Shown: positions 25,142 to 34,212, numbered from the stretch's first letter. The stretch is DNA of 64,000 nt from CAZUYC01 sp964624475 (GCA_964624475.1 CAZUYC010000085.1:1-64000); one strand, 5' to 3'. Program-made: numbers and translations. The notes: generated from the sequence alone by a model not told the origin.

Positions 25142-25819
25142 ATGCATCCCCGGCTCTCGCAAACCGCCGCCGCGGCGATCGCGATCGGGGCGATCTGCGC
25201 CCCGATCGCGCCCGGCGCGGACCCGGCCGCCCGCCAGGCGCTCGCGCCGCGGCTCACGGGGCAGGCGCTGGTCGACGCGCTCCGCAAGGGGGGCCTCACG
25301 ATCCTGATGCGCCACACGTCGAGCGAGCCGGTCGCGCCCGACCCCGAGACCTTCGACATCGCGGACTGCAAGACGCAGCGCAACCTCTCCGAGCGCGGGA
25401 GGGAAGAGGCCCGCGCGATCGCTGCGGCGCTCGCGAAGCTCGGGATCCGGATCTCGAGGGTCGATTCGAGCCCCTACTGCCGCTGCCTCGAGACCGCGAG
25501 GCTCGCCTTCGGGAGGGTCGAGGTCTCGGAGCTGCTCTCCGTCGGCGACGATCTCTCGTTCGAGGAAAAGCACCAGCGCGCGCGCGCCGTGCGCGGGCTG
25601 CTCGCCACGGCCCCCGAGGCGGGGACGAACGCCGTGCTGCTCACGCACACCGGCACGCTGCTCTACAGCTTCGGCCTTGACTCGAAGCCCGAGGGCATCG
25701 CCCACGTCTTCCAGCCCGGGCCCGCGGGCACCTCGCTCTACCTGGGATCGCTCACACCCGAGCAGTGGCCGCGCCTCGCGGGCACGGCGGCCGGAGGAAA
25801 TGCGCCGGCTCGGCCCTAG
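25142..25819 (+). CDS. Secreted histidine-phosphatase superfamily protein
   Basis: A 225-residue protein with an N-terminal export signal (hydrophobic AAAAIAIGAICAPIAPGA, cleavage likely near ADP). The phosphoglycerate-mutase-like fold is shown by LTILMRHTSS (catalytic His, with RHT instead of the usual RHG), NLSERGREEARAIAAAL, SSPYCRCLETARLAFG and the second catalytic His in AVLLTHTGTLLYSFG. The RHT variant occurs in periplasmic members whose substrate is unknown; activity is likely but unproven. Its TAG overlaps the stop of the convergent YaiO-like gene by 3 bases, leaving no room for a separate terminator. Confidence 0.82.
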   Translation: MHPRLSQTAAAAIAIGAICAPIAPGADPAARQALAPRLTGQALVDALRKGGLTILMRHTSSEPVAPDPETFDIADCKTQRNLSERGREEARAIAAALAKLGIRISRVDSSPYCRCLETARLAFGRVEVSELLSVGDDLSFEEKHQRARAVRGLLATAPEAGTNAVLLTHTGTLLYSFGLDSKPEGIAHVFQPGPAGTSLYLGSLTPEQWPRLAGTAAGGNAPARP

Positions 25820-27450
25820 AAGACCTGGCGCAGCGTGAGGCGGCCGGTCCCGCGCTCGAAGCCGCCGCTCGCGGCGGTGCGCGAGCTGAAGAAGTCGTAG
25901 GCGACCTCGACCTCGAGACGGCGCGCGATCTGGTAGGCGAGGCTCGCGCCGGCGCCCCAGATCGCCTTGCCGCTGCCGGGGTTCTGGATCTCGTAGCCGA
26001 CCGAGCCGCCCAGGTACCAGCGGAGCTTCTCGCCGACGCGGTCGAAGGCGCGCAGCAGGAACTCGTTCGCGTGGTAGGAGTCCGGGTTCCAGTAGCCGCT
26101 CGGCTCGATGCGCGCGAAGTCGAAGCCGGTGTAGCGCAAGCCCGTCCTGACCTGCGGGTGCTGCCAGACCCGCCGCTCCGCCTCGAGCTGCCACCAGCTC
26201 CGCTGATTTCCGTCCGAGTACTCGCCCCAATTGAAGCGCGTCGAGAGGCGCGTGAGCTCGTCGGGCATCACGTCCATCGAGGCGTTGGCGTAGACCGCGG
26301 TCTCACCCTCGCGCAGCGACTGCTCGTTGTCGAAGGTCGAGCGCGAGGACCCCAGATCGAAGCGCAGCAGATCGTTCGGCAGCCAGCTGAAGGAGGTGTC
26401 GTAGGTCGGGAGCAGGTGGTCGCCGGAGGCGCCCCGCGTCTCGATCACGTCGACGAAGAAGCTCCCGGTCCACGCGAAGGCGTCGCCGAAGCGGTGGCCG
26501 GCCGCCAGGCCGGGCCGGCCCACGAGGATCTCCTTGGCGGGGCTGTCGTCGGGATCGAAGACCCCGAGCTCCAGGCGGGGACCGGCGAAGCCGCGCCCGT
26601 CGCCCAGGTGGAAGCGCGAATCGATCGAGGTGGAGGTGATGCGCAGATCGTTGGACTGGTGCGACTCGTTCCAGTCGATGCGCAACGCCGGACGCTGGCG
26701 GAACTCCACGTCGTCGAGGAGCGCGGCCGAGCGGGCGTCCGCGGGATCCGCGGCGACCTGCTCGCGCAGGACCCGCTCCGCGCGGTCGGGGCGTCCCATC
26801 CAGTCGAGCGACTCGGCGAGGATCACCGTGGCCTGCCGGTCGTGGGGGTGGTTCGCGAGCAGCTGCTGCATCCGCCGCGAGGCGTCGCGGTGGCGCCCGC
26901 GCCAGCTCTGCACCCGCCCGGCGCCGCGCAGCGCCTCGAGGTCGTCGGGATGATCGCGCAGCACGGCCTCGTACTCGGCGAGGGCCGGACCCTGGCGATC
27001 CAGCCAGGAGAGAATGCGAGCGCGCCCGAGCCGCGCCTCGCGATCGGCGGGGTCACGGGCGATCAGGGCATCGTACTCGGCGAGCGAATCCGCGAGCTCG
27101 CCGTCCCAGGAGAGCGCCAGCGCGAGGCCGAGGCGCGCACGGCGCTCCTGCTCCGGTTCGGCCGCGTTCGCGAGCGCCTCGCGGTAGAGCGGGACGGCCG
27201 CGGCCGGCTGGCCCGACCACGCGAGCTGGTCGGCGAGCTCGGGCAGCCACTCCCCGCGGCGCTCGGGATCGAGCTCGATGGCGCGGTGGAACGCATCGAC
27301 CGACTCCTGGTGGCGATCCGTGCGGGCCGCCGCGCGGGCCGCCTCCACCGACTCGTCCAGGGTCCAGGGCTCGGCGCGCACCGGGCCCGCCGCTGCGACG
27401 GCGAGTCCGAGCAGCCCGATCCGGACCAGCGTGCGTCCCGCCCTGCTCAT
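25816..27450 (-). CDS. TPR plus YaiO-like outer-membrane beta-barrel protein
   Basis: A 544-residue exported protein: signal peptide (LVRIGLLGLAVAAAGPVRA), then about six tetratricopeptide repeats to residue 250 (for example HQESVDAFHRAIELDPERR and LAEYEAVLRDHPDDLEALRG). A C-terminal domain of alternating strands ends in RGTGRLTLRQVF, with a terminal Phe as in outer-membrane barrels. TPR plus barrel is the architecture of polysaccharide secretin-like exporters (PgaA, BcsC, YaiO families). Its ATG overlaps the stop of the GT2 synthase (ATGA, 27447-27450), strongly linking the two: the synthase makes a polymer and this protein would carry it through the outer membrane. Confidence 0.82.
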   Translation of the reverse strand: MSRAGRTLVRIGLLGLAVAAAGPVRAEPWTLDESVEAARAAARTDRHQESVDAFHRAIELDPERRGEWLPELADQLAWSGQPAAAVPLYREALANAAEPEQERRARLGLALALSWDGELADSLAEYDALIARDPADREARLGRARILSWLDRQGPALAEYEAVLRDHPDDLEALRGAGRVQSWRGRHRDASRRMQQLLANHPHDRQATVILAESLDWMGRPDRAERVLREQVAADPADARSAALLDDVEFRQRPALRIDWNESHQSNDLRITSTSIDSRFHLGDGRGFAGPRLELGVFDPDDSPAKEILVGRPGLAAGHRFGDAFAWTGSFFVDVIETRGASGDHLLPTYDTSFSWLPNDLLRFDLGSSRSTFDNEQSLREGETAVYANASMDVMPDELTRLSTRFNWGEYSDGNQRSWWQLEAERRVWQHPQVRTGLRYTGFDFARIEPSGYWNPDSYHANEFLLRAFDRVGEKLRWYLGGSVGYEIQNPGSGKAIWGAGASLAYQIARRLEVEVAYDFFSSRTAASGGFERGTGRLTLRQVF

Positions 27451-29039
27451 GCGCCCCCCTCCCCACCCCGCAGGCGGGCCGACATCTCGCGCCGCGTTAC
27501 CACCCAGTCGGTGCGCCTCATCATGTGGTCGTAGATCGCGACGACCGAGATCATGTTCTTCACGATCACGTAGAAGAACACGAAGAGGGCGTACTGGAAC
27601 GCGGTCCAGAGGCTCGGGCGCACGAAGGCGTTCTTCACCGCGACGAAGGTCTGGTAGGGGCCGCTCGTGAGCGTGATGATCGCGGTTCCCCAGAGGTACC
27701 AGTGCGCCTTGAGCGGAACGGTTCCCGTGAGCAGCAGCAGGCTCGCGATGATCGGGATGATCTGGAGCGTGATGGGCGGATAGAGCTCCCGGTACATCAG
27801 CAGGTAGGTCCAGTAGGCCTTCTGGCGCGTGCTGAGCTTCTTCGAGGCCCAGAACTCGCGCTGGTAGCGGAGCGTCACCTCGAGCCAGCCCTGCGCCCAG
27901 CGCTTGCGCTGGAACCAGAGCGAGCGGAACTCGGACGGCGCGAGCTCCGTGGAAACGATGCTGCGGTCCGCGACGATGCGATAGCCCTCGAGCAGCGCGC
28001 GCGACGAGGCGTCGATGTCCTCGGTCATGAAGCGCGGGTCGAAGCGGGTGCGGCGCAGGGCGTCGGCGCGCCAGTACCCGTTCGAGCCGCCGAAGATCGC
28101 GGTGTCCACGAGGAGCGAGCGTGCCGGGTGGCTCACGCCGTACATGCACTCGAACTCCACACCGACCATCCGGGTGAGGAGGTTCTCGTCGCGGTTGCGG
28201 ATCACGTTGCGCCCCTGGACGACGTCGTAGTGGCCTTCCAGCCAGCGCCAGGCGCGCTCGAAGCAGTCGGCGGGCGGATGGTGGTCGGCGTCGAGGATGC
28301 CGACGATCTCGCCGGTCGCGGCCTCGATCCCGGCGTTCAGGTTCTCGGCCTTCGACTCGCTGCCCTCGACGCGCAGCAGCCGGAGCTCCGGATGCGCCTC
28401 GGCGTAGCGGCGGAGCTCTGCCTCGATCGGGAGGTCGAGGGGGGTGTTGTAGGCGAGCACGATCTCGAGCCCGGCCTCGGGCCGTCGCACCGTCGCGAGG
28501 ATGTGCTCGAGGGTCTCGAAGATGATCTCCTGCTCGTTCGGCAGATACGCCGCCACGATGAACGACGCGCGGGGTACCGGCCGCGTGGACGAGGGAACCT
28601 GCGCTCCGGCGACGCCGAGCAGGCGCTTCGCGCGCTGCGCGAAGCGGTCGAAGAGGCCCGTCGGCGGGTGGGGCTCGCCGGCGAAGCGTCGGAAGAGCGC
28701 CACCGTCGCCTCGTAGAAGATCATGAGCGACGTGATCAGGTAGACGGTGGCGACGGCACAGTGCAGCTCGAAGAGCGACGCTCCGGAGAGCCGCAGGTAG
28801 TAGTACAGGATCGTCGGGACTCCGATGATCACCACGTGGGTGAAGATCACGTTGTCCCAACCGATCGGAGCGCGCGCGCTCTGGAGCGGCAGCGAGCGCG
28901 CGGGCGAGTCGCCGCCGCCCGAGGCCGGGGATCCGCTCGCGGGCTCGTCCGGGACGAGCTCGGGCCGGCGCGGGTGCTGCACCGGCTCGATCGCCAGGGC
29001 CTCGGGGGCCGCCTCGGCGTGGCTCTTCAGGGGCTTCAA
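27447..29039 (-). CDS. Processive family 2 glycosyltransferase (cellulose/PNAG synthase-like)
   Basis: About 530 residues. Two N-terminal membrane helices (IFTHVVIIGVPTILYYYLRL and YLITSLMIFYEATVALF), the GT2 catalytic domain and about four C-terminal helices give the BcsA/PgaC layout. Catalytic motifs are LDADHH (DxD), FMTEDIDAS (catalytic Asp) and FQRKRWAQGW (the QxxRW acceptor motif). It uses a UDP-sugar to extend a polymer while moving it across the inner membrane. No PilZ domain is visible. The start is uncertain: TTG at 29039 is proposed, GTG at 28982 is also possible, and only a short cytoplasmic tail is affected. It is coupled to the TPR/YaiO-like exporter gene. The 240 bases upstream hold no gene. 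Confidence 0.88.
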   Translation of the reverse strand: MKPLKSHAEAAPEALAIEPVQHPRRPELVPDEPASGSPASGGGDSPARSLPLQSARAPIGWDNVIFTHVVIIGVPTILYYYLRLSGASLFELHCAVATVYLITSLMIFYEATVALFRRFAGEPHPPTGLFDRFAQRAKRLLGVAGAQVPSSTRPVPRASFIVAAYLPNEQEIIFETLEHILATVRRPEAGLEIVLAYNTPLDLPIEAELRRYAEAHPELRLLRVEGSESKAENLNAGIEAATGEIVGILDADHHPPADCFERAWRWLEGHYDVVQGRNVIRNRDENLLTRMVGVEFECMYGVSHPARSLLVDTAIFGGSNGYWRADALRRTRFDPRFMTEDIDASSRALLEGYRIVADRSIVSTELAPSEFRSLWFQRKRWAQGWLEVTLRYQREFWASKKLSTRQKAYWTYLLMYRELYPPITLQIIPIIASLLLLTGTVPLKAHWYLWGTAIITLTSGPYQTFVAVKNAFVRPSLWTAFQYALFVFFYVIVKNMISVVAIYDHMMRRTDWVVTRREMSARLRGGEGGA

Positions 29040-29283
29040 GGCGTTCGATTCCTCGGGAGCGAGGGTTGCCGGCTCGTGTGTGCCTCTCGACCCCGCGCAG
29101 AGGGGACTTGAGGCGAAAAGACACCTCCGCTTCCCACCCCCGCCGCCCTGCCGCGGCTGCGGAGCCTTGCAGCGGCGCGCGAAGGCGAGCGCTTCTGCCG
29201 GAGGTGCCCGATCGGAAGGCTCGCTAGCCTTGGACGGGCCGGCGGGACGATCGCCGGCGGATCGGCGCTCGAGGGGGGTGCTG

Positions 29284-30939
29284 GTGCGGATCACCGCGGT
29301 ATCGCTTGCCTGCGCGCTGCTGGCGCTGCTCGCGCCGCATCGGGACGCTCGCGCCGGCGGATTCCTGGTCTTCGGCGATTCGGTCAGCGTCGGAGGCGAC
29401 GACGAGCCCACCCCGGACGACCGTTGCCCGCCGGGTGGCGCCGGCGCGTCGAGCCACGTCGTGGGCTGGCCCTCGATCGTGGAGTGCCGCTTGCGCGCGC
29501 GCAGCGACGAGCGGCCGTGGTTCCGCCATGCGCAGGGGGCAGCCACCTCGTGGTGGGGCGTCTCGCAGCTCGCGCGCGCCATCGCCGCGGCGCCCGGCGC
29601 GACCACGACGCTCCTCTCCTTCCACGTGAACGACTGCTCCATCGCCTGCGGCGCCGTCTGCGCGGGGGGCTCGCGCTCGGGCCTCGCCTGCACGGCCGAC
29701 GCGGATTGCCCCTCGGCGACCTGCAGCTACGCGCAGGCGCACCCGTGCAGCTCCGCCGAGACCCGCGCCAACCTGCGCACGATCATCGACGGGCTCCTGG
29801 CCGCCGGCCACGAGCGCGTCGTCTTCTGGAAGTCGCCGGGGCGGATCGGCGGCCTCGAAGGCGGCAGCCCCTGCGGCCTCGCGCAGTTCGACGGGAGCCC
29901 GGACGCGATCGACACGCTCTTCCGGGTGGATCCCCAGCCGATCGGATACGCCGACGATCCGCGCGTCGAGTACGTGGAGGAGACCTTCCGCGCCTTCTGC
30001 CCGGGCAGCGGACTGCAGGGCTGCGATCCGGGCGACGGAGCCGGCGACCGGCGCCGCTGGTGGTTCTCGCACGACGACGCCGACGGGAGCGGCGGAAACA
30101 TGCGCCACATCCACCCGAACGCCTGGGGGTACATGGAAATCGCCGCGCGTCTCGGCGAGCGGCTCACGGGCGAGCCGCTCGATCGCCCGCCGCCGAGGCC
30201 CCTCGTCCTGCTCGCGGGCCGCGGTCCGACGAGCCTCGAGGTTCGGGTGCTGCAGCTCGCGGATCCCGATGGGGACGCGCTCCAGGTCTACGCCTGGGCC
30301 GCCTGCGCCGATACGCGCGGCACGAGCCCCGATCCCGCCTGCGACCGGCCCGCGAGTGCGTCCGACCCGGGCCCCTTCCTCCCGCGCGAGTGCGGCGCCA
30401 TCGCGGGATCCGACCACGACGCAACCGGCGCATCGGCCGCGAACCCGCCGTGGAACGTGCGCCACTCCGTCCTCGTCTCCGCGGGGCGCGCGCGCCTCGA
30501 GGGCCTCGCACCCGACACGGAGTACAGGATCTGCGCCGCCGCCTGGGACGGCTTCCAGGGCTCGCTCGCGAACGACGCGATCGTCGCGCGCACGCTCGAG
30601 CCGGACACCGACGCGGACGGCGTGCCGGACGCGCGCGACGTCTGTCTCGAGGATCCCGACCCGGAGCAGCTCGACTCCGACCGCGACGGCTACGGGAACG
30701 CCTGCGATGCCGACTACAACGGCGACGGCCTCGTGGGGACGGCCGACTACATCGCGCTGCGCCTGGCCTTCGCCGCGACCACGGGGGATCCCCGCTACGA
30801 GCTGCGCATGGATGCCGAGGGCGACGGGGTCATCGGCGGTCCGGAGCTGGGGCTGATCGGGAGAAGCTTCGGCGCCGCGCCCGGCCCCTCGGGTCTCGGC
30901 TGCGCCGGCGTCCCGCCCTGCGACGCGCCGCCCCCCTGA
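29284..30939 (+). CDS. Secreted SGNH/GDSL hydrolase with thrombospondin-3 and dockerin-like C-terminus
   Basis: About 551 residues from the second of two close GTG codons (29278, 29284), chosen for a GAGGGGGG Shine-Dalgarno. A signal peptide (ITAVSLACALLALLAP) is followed by FLVFGDSVSVGGDD, the block-I GDS serine. Block III is probably LSFHVND and block V is HIHPNAWGYMEIA with the catalytic His. A Cys-rich insert (CGAVCAGG to CSYAQAHPC) suggests disulfides, hence an extracellular site. A fibronectin-like stretch then leads to calcium repeats DTDADGVPDARDVC and DSDRDGYGNACD. The end is a dockerin-like pair, DYNGDGLVGTADYIALRL and DAEGDGVIGGPELGLIG. Probable esterase or lipase; substrate unknown. 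Confidence 0.78.
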   Translation: MRITAVSLACALLALLAPHRDARAGGFLVFGDSVSVGGDDEPTPDDRCPPGGAGASSHVVGWPSIVECRLRARSDERPWFRHAQGAATSWWGVSQLARAIAAAPGATTTLLSFHVNDCSIACGAVCAGGSRSGLACTADADCPSATCSYAQAHPCSSAETRANLRTIIDGLLAAGHERVVFWKSPGRIGGLEGGSPCGLAQFDGSPDAIDTLFRVDPQPIGYADDPRVEYVEETFRAFCPGSGLQGCDPGDGAGDRRRWWFSHDDADGSGGNMRHIHPNAWGYMEIAARLGERLTGEPLDRPPPRPLVLLAGRGPTSLEVRVLQLADPDGDALQVYAWAACADTRGTSPDPACDRPASASDPGPFLPRECGAIAGSDHDATGASAANPPWNVRHSVLVSAGRARLEGLAPDTEYRICAAAWDGFQGSLANDAIVARTLEPDTDADGVPDARDVCLEDPDPEQLDSDRDGYGNACDADYNGDGLVGTADYIALRLAFAATTGDPRYELRMDAEGDGVIGGPELGLIGRSFGAAPGPSGLGCAGVPPCDAPPP

Positions 30940-31087
30940 TCGCCCGCCCCGGGGCGGCCGCATGCCCTGCTCGGCGCCCGCACGCCCACCCCCGGGGGGG
31001 GCGCCGTCACGGGATCGCCATGCGATCTTGGGAGACGCTCGACCGCCGCGCCGCGCGACCGCCATCGGGCCCGCGTAGCCTGCCCCC

Positions 31088-31219
31088 ATGACGTACATCG
31101 CAATCACGATCGCAATCGCACAAGGGCTCGCGATGCTCCTCGGTCTGGCCGCCCTTCGGGCTGCCAGCCGCGCGGATCGCGCGCTCGAGAGCACACGGCC
31201 GGAGGCCCCGGCCGCCTAG
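31088..31219 (+). CDS. Small single-span membrane protein, 43 residues
   Basis: An ORF beginning MTYIAITIAIAQGLAMLLGL, hydrophobic to residue 24, then a basic/acidic tail ending STRPEAPAA. It is followed six bases later by a clear intrinsic-terminator hairpin, which favours a real transcribed gene. No Shine-Dalgarno is obvious (GCCTGCCCCC precedes the ATG). No family recognised. The 148 bases before it hold a CCGCCCCGGGGCGG palindrome (about 30946-30959) and nothing else recognisable. Confidence 0.4.
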   Translation: MTYIAITIAIAQGLAMLLGLAALRAASRADRALESTRPEAPAA

Positions 31220-31224
31220 CTCTC

Positions 31225-31250
31225 GGCCCCCGTCCGGGGGCCATTTCGAT
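31225..31250 (+). terminator. Intrinsic terminator after the small membrane protein
   Basis: GGCCCCC (31225-31231), loop GTCC, GGGGGCC (31236-31242), then ATTTCGATT. A 7-bp all-GC stem with a short T-containing tail, right after the stop at 31219. Confidence 0.6.
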
Positions 31251-31255
31251 TCGCC

Positions 31256-31307
31256 GAGGGCGCCCGTCCCAGCAACCCACCTCCCCCGGACCGGGACGGG
31301 CGCCCTC
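31256..31307. repeat. 15-bp perfect inverted repeat with 22-nt loop
   Basis: GAGGGCGCCCGTCCC (31256-31270) pairs perfectly with 31293-31307; the loop is C-rich (CCCACCTCCCCC). It stands 13 bases after the terminator and 14 bases before a repeat module. It could be a second terminator, a protein-binding site or a recombination site; nothing in the sequence decides. Confidence 0.55.
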
Positions 31308-31320
31308 GAATCCAGCTCCT

Positions 31321-31460
31321 GCTAGCGCATCTACTCCGCTCGCCTGGGCCGAGCTCCACAGGAGCTCCGGCCCGCTGCGCGCGCGCTACGCGCGCTTGCG
31401 GCCCGAGCCGCGGCACGGGGGGTGCGGGGGCGGGCCTTCCTCCGGGGCACTGGCAGAGGT
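31321..31460. repeat. Repeat module with GCTAGCGCAT leader (copy B of a 125-145 bp pair)
   Basis: Same order as 21731-21855: GCTAGCGCATCTACTCCGCT, repeat unit, CCCGAGCCGCGGCACGGGGG, GGGCCTTCCTCCGGGG, then a minus-strand stop. Here the first hairpin is the long-arm form (GGGCCGAGCTCC-ACA-GGAGCTC) and the second reads GCGCGCG-CTA-CGCGCGC. Conserved flanks with exchanged hairpins suggest the hairpins diversify within a fixed frame. Confidence 0.75.
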
Positions 31461-31572
31461 CTAGTGGCGGAACGCGCCGTGGAGCTCGACGAGCTCGGCT
31501 CGCTGCTCCGGCGTCAGCGTCTCGGCCACGTCCGCGATCGCATCGACGACCCGCCGCGCGAAGGGGGGTCTG
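31461..31572 (-). pseudogene. C-terminal fragment of a Spy/CpxP-like protein
   Basis: The minus strand reads RRVVDAIADVAETLTPEQRA, then ELVELHGAFRH and a stop. The LTPEQRAEL motif followed by a short helix is typical of the C-terminus of Spy/CpxP-type periplasmic proteins. No start or N-terminal part exists: the frame runs directly out of the end of the SDR gene (stop at 31573). Likely the leftover of a gene cut away by rearrangement next to the repeat module. Confidence 0.45.
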
Positions 31573-32451
31573 TCAGCCGCGGCGCTCCGGCGGCTTCCCG
31601 TCGAGCACGCCGCGGCCGAAGAGCGCCTCGGCGAACTCCGAGAAGTTCGGGCCGCGGCGCAACGAGTGACCGCCGTCGACGTCGATCGTCTGGCCGGTGA
31701 TCCAGCGCGACTCCGGGCCGATCAGGAAGCGCGCCAGGCGGGCCACGTCCTCGGGCTCTCCCACACCGCCCATGGGCGTGTTCTCGACGTAGCTCCGGTA
31801 GGTCGCGCTCTCCCGCGGGATGTGCAGCATGATCTCGGTCGCGATGAAGCCCGGGCGGATCGCGTTGAAGCGGACGCCGAGGTGGCCGTACTCGTCGGCG
31901 GCGTTGCGCACCATCGCCTCGATCCCCGCCTTGCCGGCCGTGTAGGCTCCGAAGTAGGGATGCGTCAGGTGCCCCGCGATGGACGACATGCCGACGAAGG
32001 AGCCCCTGCCGGACTCGATCAGGTGGGTCACGCTGTGCTTGATGCAGAGCATCGTGCCGAGGACGTTCAGGTGCAGCACGCGCAGGAACTCGCCGGCGTC
32101 CTGCACGTGATAGGGTCCGAGCCCACCGCCGCCCCCCGCGTTGGCGATGCAGCCGTCGAGCTGCCCGGTGGGCGCCAGGGCGCGCTCCAGCGTGGCCCGG
32201 ACGTCCTCCTCGCGCGTCACGTCGGCGGCGAGGAAGCGCACGCTCCCGCCGTGGCCGGCCGCGGCCTCGATGCGCTTCGCGGCGTCGGCCAGCTTCGACT
32301 CCGTGCGGCCGCAGATCGTGACCGCGGCGCCGTCGGCCGCGAGCCGCTCGGCGCAGGCGCGGCCGATGCCGCTGCCGCCGCCGGTCACGAGCACGGCGAA
32401 CCCCTCGAGTCCCCCGGAAGGCGGTCCGGAGGGGCGGCTGGGTAGGCTCAT
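31573..32451 (-). CDS. Short-chain dehydrogenase/reductase
   Basis: A 292-residue classical SDR. Cofactor motif VTGGGSGIGRACAERL near residue 22, NAGG (about 104), catalytic Ser in GMSSIAGH, and YTAGKAG with the Tyr and Lys of the active site. The C-terminus RWITGQTIDVDGGHSLR is standard. An Arg soon after the glycine motif (CGRTESK) favours NADP. The substrate is likely an alcohol or ketone on a lipid or steroid-like compound, judging from the divergent monooxygenase gene 220 bp away; this is inference. ATG at 32451. Confidence 0.92.
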   Translation of the reverse strand: MSLPSRPSGPPSGGLEGFAVLVTGGGSGIGRACAERLAADGAAVTICGRTESKLADAAKRIEAAAGHGGSVRFLAADVTREEDVRATLERALAPTGQLDGCIANAGGGGGLGPYHVQDAGEFLRVLHLNVLGTMLCIKHSVTHLIESGRGSFVGMSSIAGHLTHPYFGAYTAGKAGIEAMVRNAADEYGHLGVRFNAIRPGFIATEIMLHIPRESATYRSYVENTPMGGVGEPEDVARLARFLIGPESRWITGQTIDVDGGHSLRRGPNFSEFAEALFGRGVLDGKPPERRG

Positions 32452-32670
32452 CTGCGCGCGGACTCTACCGGCGCGCGGCCTCGAGAGCGAGGCGGCGAAG
32501 CCGCGCACGTCGCTCGAGTGCATGCGCCGAGGCGCCGCGCGCCGGAGCGGTCGTCGAGCTCGTCGATGCCGCCGTCTGCAGGCCCCGAGCCTCCGACCCG
32601 CCAGCTGGTACCCTCGGGCCCGCGGGGCTTGGCTCGAGCGGAAGGCTGGGCGCGCACGGCGGAGGAACCC

Positions 32671-34164
32671 ATGAGTGACGTGCGCCCGACGGGGGCATCG
32701 AGGCCGCGGGGGGAGCGCCCCCTGCGCTTCGCGATCATCGGCGCGGGGATGTCGGGGATCCTCTGCGCGATCAAGCTCCGGGAGGCCGGCCTCGAAGACT
32801 TCGCGATCTACGAGAAGGCCGATCGGCTGGGAGGCACCTGGCGGGAGAACACCTACCCCGGGATCGCTTGCGACGTGCCGTCCCACCTCTACAGCTACTC
32901 GTTCGAGCCCAACCCCGAGTGGAGCCACCGCTTCTCTCCGGGCGGGGAGATCCAGGCCTACTTCGAAGGCGTGGCGCGCAGGCACGGCGTGGTGGAGCGC
33001 ATCCGCTTCGGGGACGAGATCGCGCGCTGCGAGTTCAGCGGCGGACGCTGGCACCTCGAGACGAAGAGCGGGCACCGGGACGAGGTCGACGCCGTGATCG
33101 CGGCGACCGGCGTCCTGCACCACCCGAACCTCCCGGACATCGAGGGGCTCGATGCCTTCGAGGGTGCCCTCTTCCACAGCGCGCGCTGGGACCACGGCAT
33201 CACGCTCGACCGGCGCAGGGTCGGGATCGTCGGCACGGGTTCGACGGCCGTGCAGATCGTGTCGGCTCTCGTCGATCGCGTGGCAAAGCTCTCGCTCTTC
33301 CAGCGCACGGCCCAGTGGATCATGCCCCAGGAGAACCCGGCCTACGGCGAGGTCGAGAAGGCCGAGTTCCGCCGCAACCCGCAGCTGATGCGCCAGCTGC
33401 ACGCCGACATGTCGCGGCTCTTCGCCGAGGGCTTCTCGAACGCCGTGGTGGACGCGAGCTCGCCGCAGATGCAGATGATCGAGGACGTCTGCCGCGCGAA
33501 CCTCGAGAGCAGCGTGACGGATCCCGTGCTGCGCGAGAAGCTGCGTCCGAGCTACCGGGCGGCCTGCAAGCGCCTCGTCATCTCTCCCGACTTCTACCAG
33601 GCGATCCAGAGGCCGAGCGCGGAGCTCGTGACCGAGGCGATCGAGCGCGTCGAGCCCGCCGGCGTGCGCACGCGCGATGGGCGGCTCCACGAGCTCGACG
33701 TGCTGGTGCTCGCCACCGGCTTCCGGGCCGACCGCTTCCTGCGCCCGATGCAGGTGATCGGGCGGCGAGGCAGGCGCCTCGACGAGGCCTGGTCGCAGCG
33801 TCCGGTCGCCTATCTCTCGATCTCGATTCCGGCCTTCCCGAACCTCTTCATGCTGAACGGCCCGAACGGCCCGGTGGGGAACTTCTCCCTGATCGAGGTC
33901 GCGGAGCTCCAGATCGCCTACGCGCTCCGGCTCGTCGACGAGCTGCGGGCGGGGCGCTGTCGCGAGATCAGCCCCACCGAGGCGGCGACCTCGAGCTTCG
34001 ACGCCGAGCGCGTCCTGGCCGCGAGGAAGACGGTCTGGATGACCGGCTGCCGCAGCTGGTACCTCGACGACCGCGGCGTTCCCGCCACCTGGCCGTGGAG
34101 CTTCGATCGCTTCCGCGAGGAGATGGCGGCGCCGAAGCTCGACGCCTACGAGCGGATCGGCTGA
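32671..34164 (+). CDS. Flavin-containing Baeyer-Villiger-type monooxygenase
   Basis: A 497-residue class B flavoprotein monooxygenase. FAD-binding GAGMSGI near residue 28, YPGIACDVPSHLYSYSFEPN, the Baeyer-Villiger fingerprint FEGALFHSARW (FxGxxxHxxxW), the NADPH-binding motif IVGTGSTAVQI, and the distal VLATGFRADRF. It inserts oxygen next to a ketone using NADPH and O2, giving an ester or lactone. ATG at 32671 follows GGAGG by 5 bases. The thiolase-like gene follows 49 bases later on the same strand and the SDR lies opposite, suggesting oxidation of a cyclic or long-chain ketone. Confidence 0.88.
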   Translation: MSDVRPTGASRPRGERPLRFAIIGAGMSGILCAIKLREAGLEDFAIYEKADRLGGTWRENTYPGIACDVPSHLYSYSFEPNPEWSHRFSPGGEIQAYFEGVARRHGVVERIRFGDEIARCEFSGGRWHLETKSGHRDEVDAVIAATGVLHHPNLPDIEGLDAFEGALFHSARWDHGITLDRRRVGIVGTGSTAVQIVSALVDRVAKLSLFQRTAQWIMPQENPAYGEVEKAEFRRNPQLMRQLHADMSRLFAEGFSNAVVDASSPQMQMIEDVCRANLESSVTDPVLREKLRPSYRAACKRLVISPDFYQAIQRPSAELVTEAIERVEPAGVRTRDGRLHELDVLVLATGFRADRFLRPMQVIGRRGRRLDEAWSQRPVAYLSISIPAFPNLFMLNGPNGPVGNFSLIEVAELQIAYALRLVDELRAGRCREISPTEAATSSFDAERVLAARKTVWMTGCRSWYLDDRGVPATWPWSFDRFREEMAAPKLDAYERIG

Positions 34165-34212
34165 GGCCTGGTGCAGGCGCCCGCGCCAGGTTTCAGGTCG
34201 TTGGGGCAGAGA

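Noticed and set aside
29540..31190. Minus-strand frame over the SGNH hydrolase
   Set aside because: Arg/Ala-rich shadow of a gene with clear signal peptide, catalytic and calcium-binding motifs on the plus strand.
31256..31307. Integron attC site
   Set aside because: The inverted repeat lacks the conserved RYYYAAC/GTTRRRY ends and there is no integrase.
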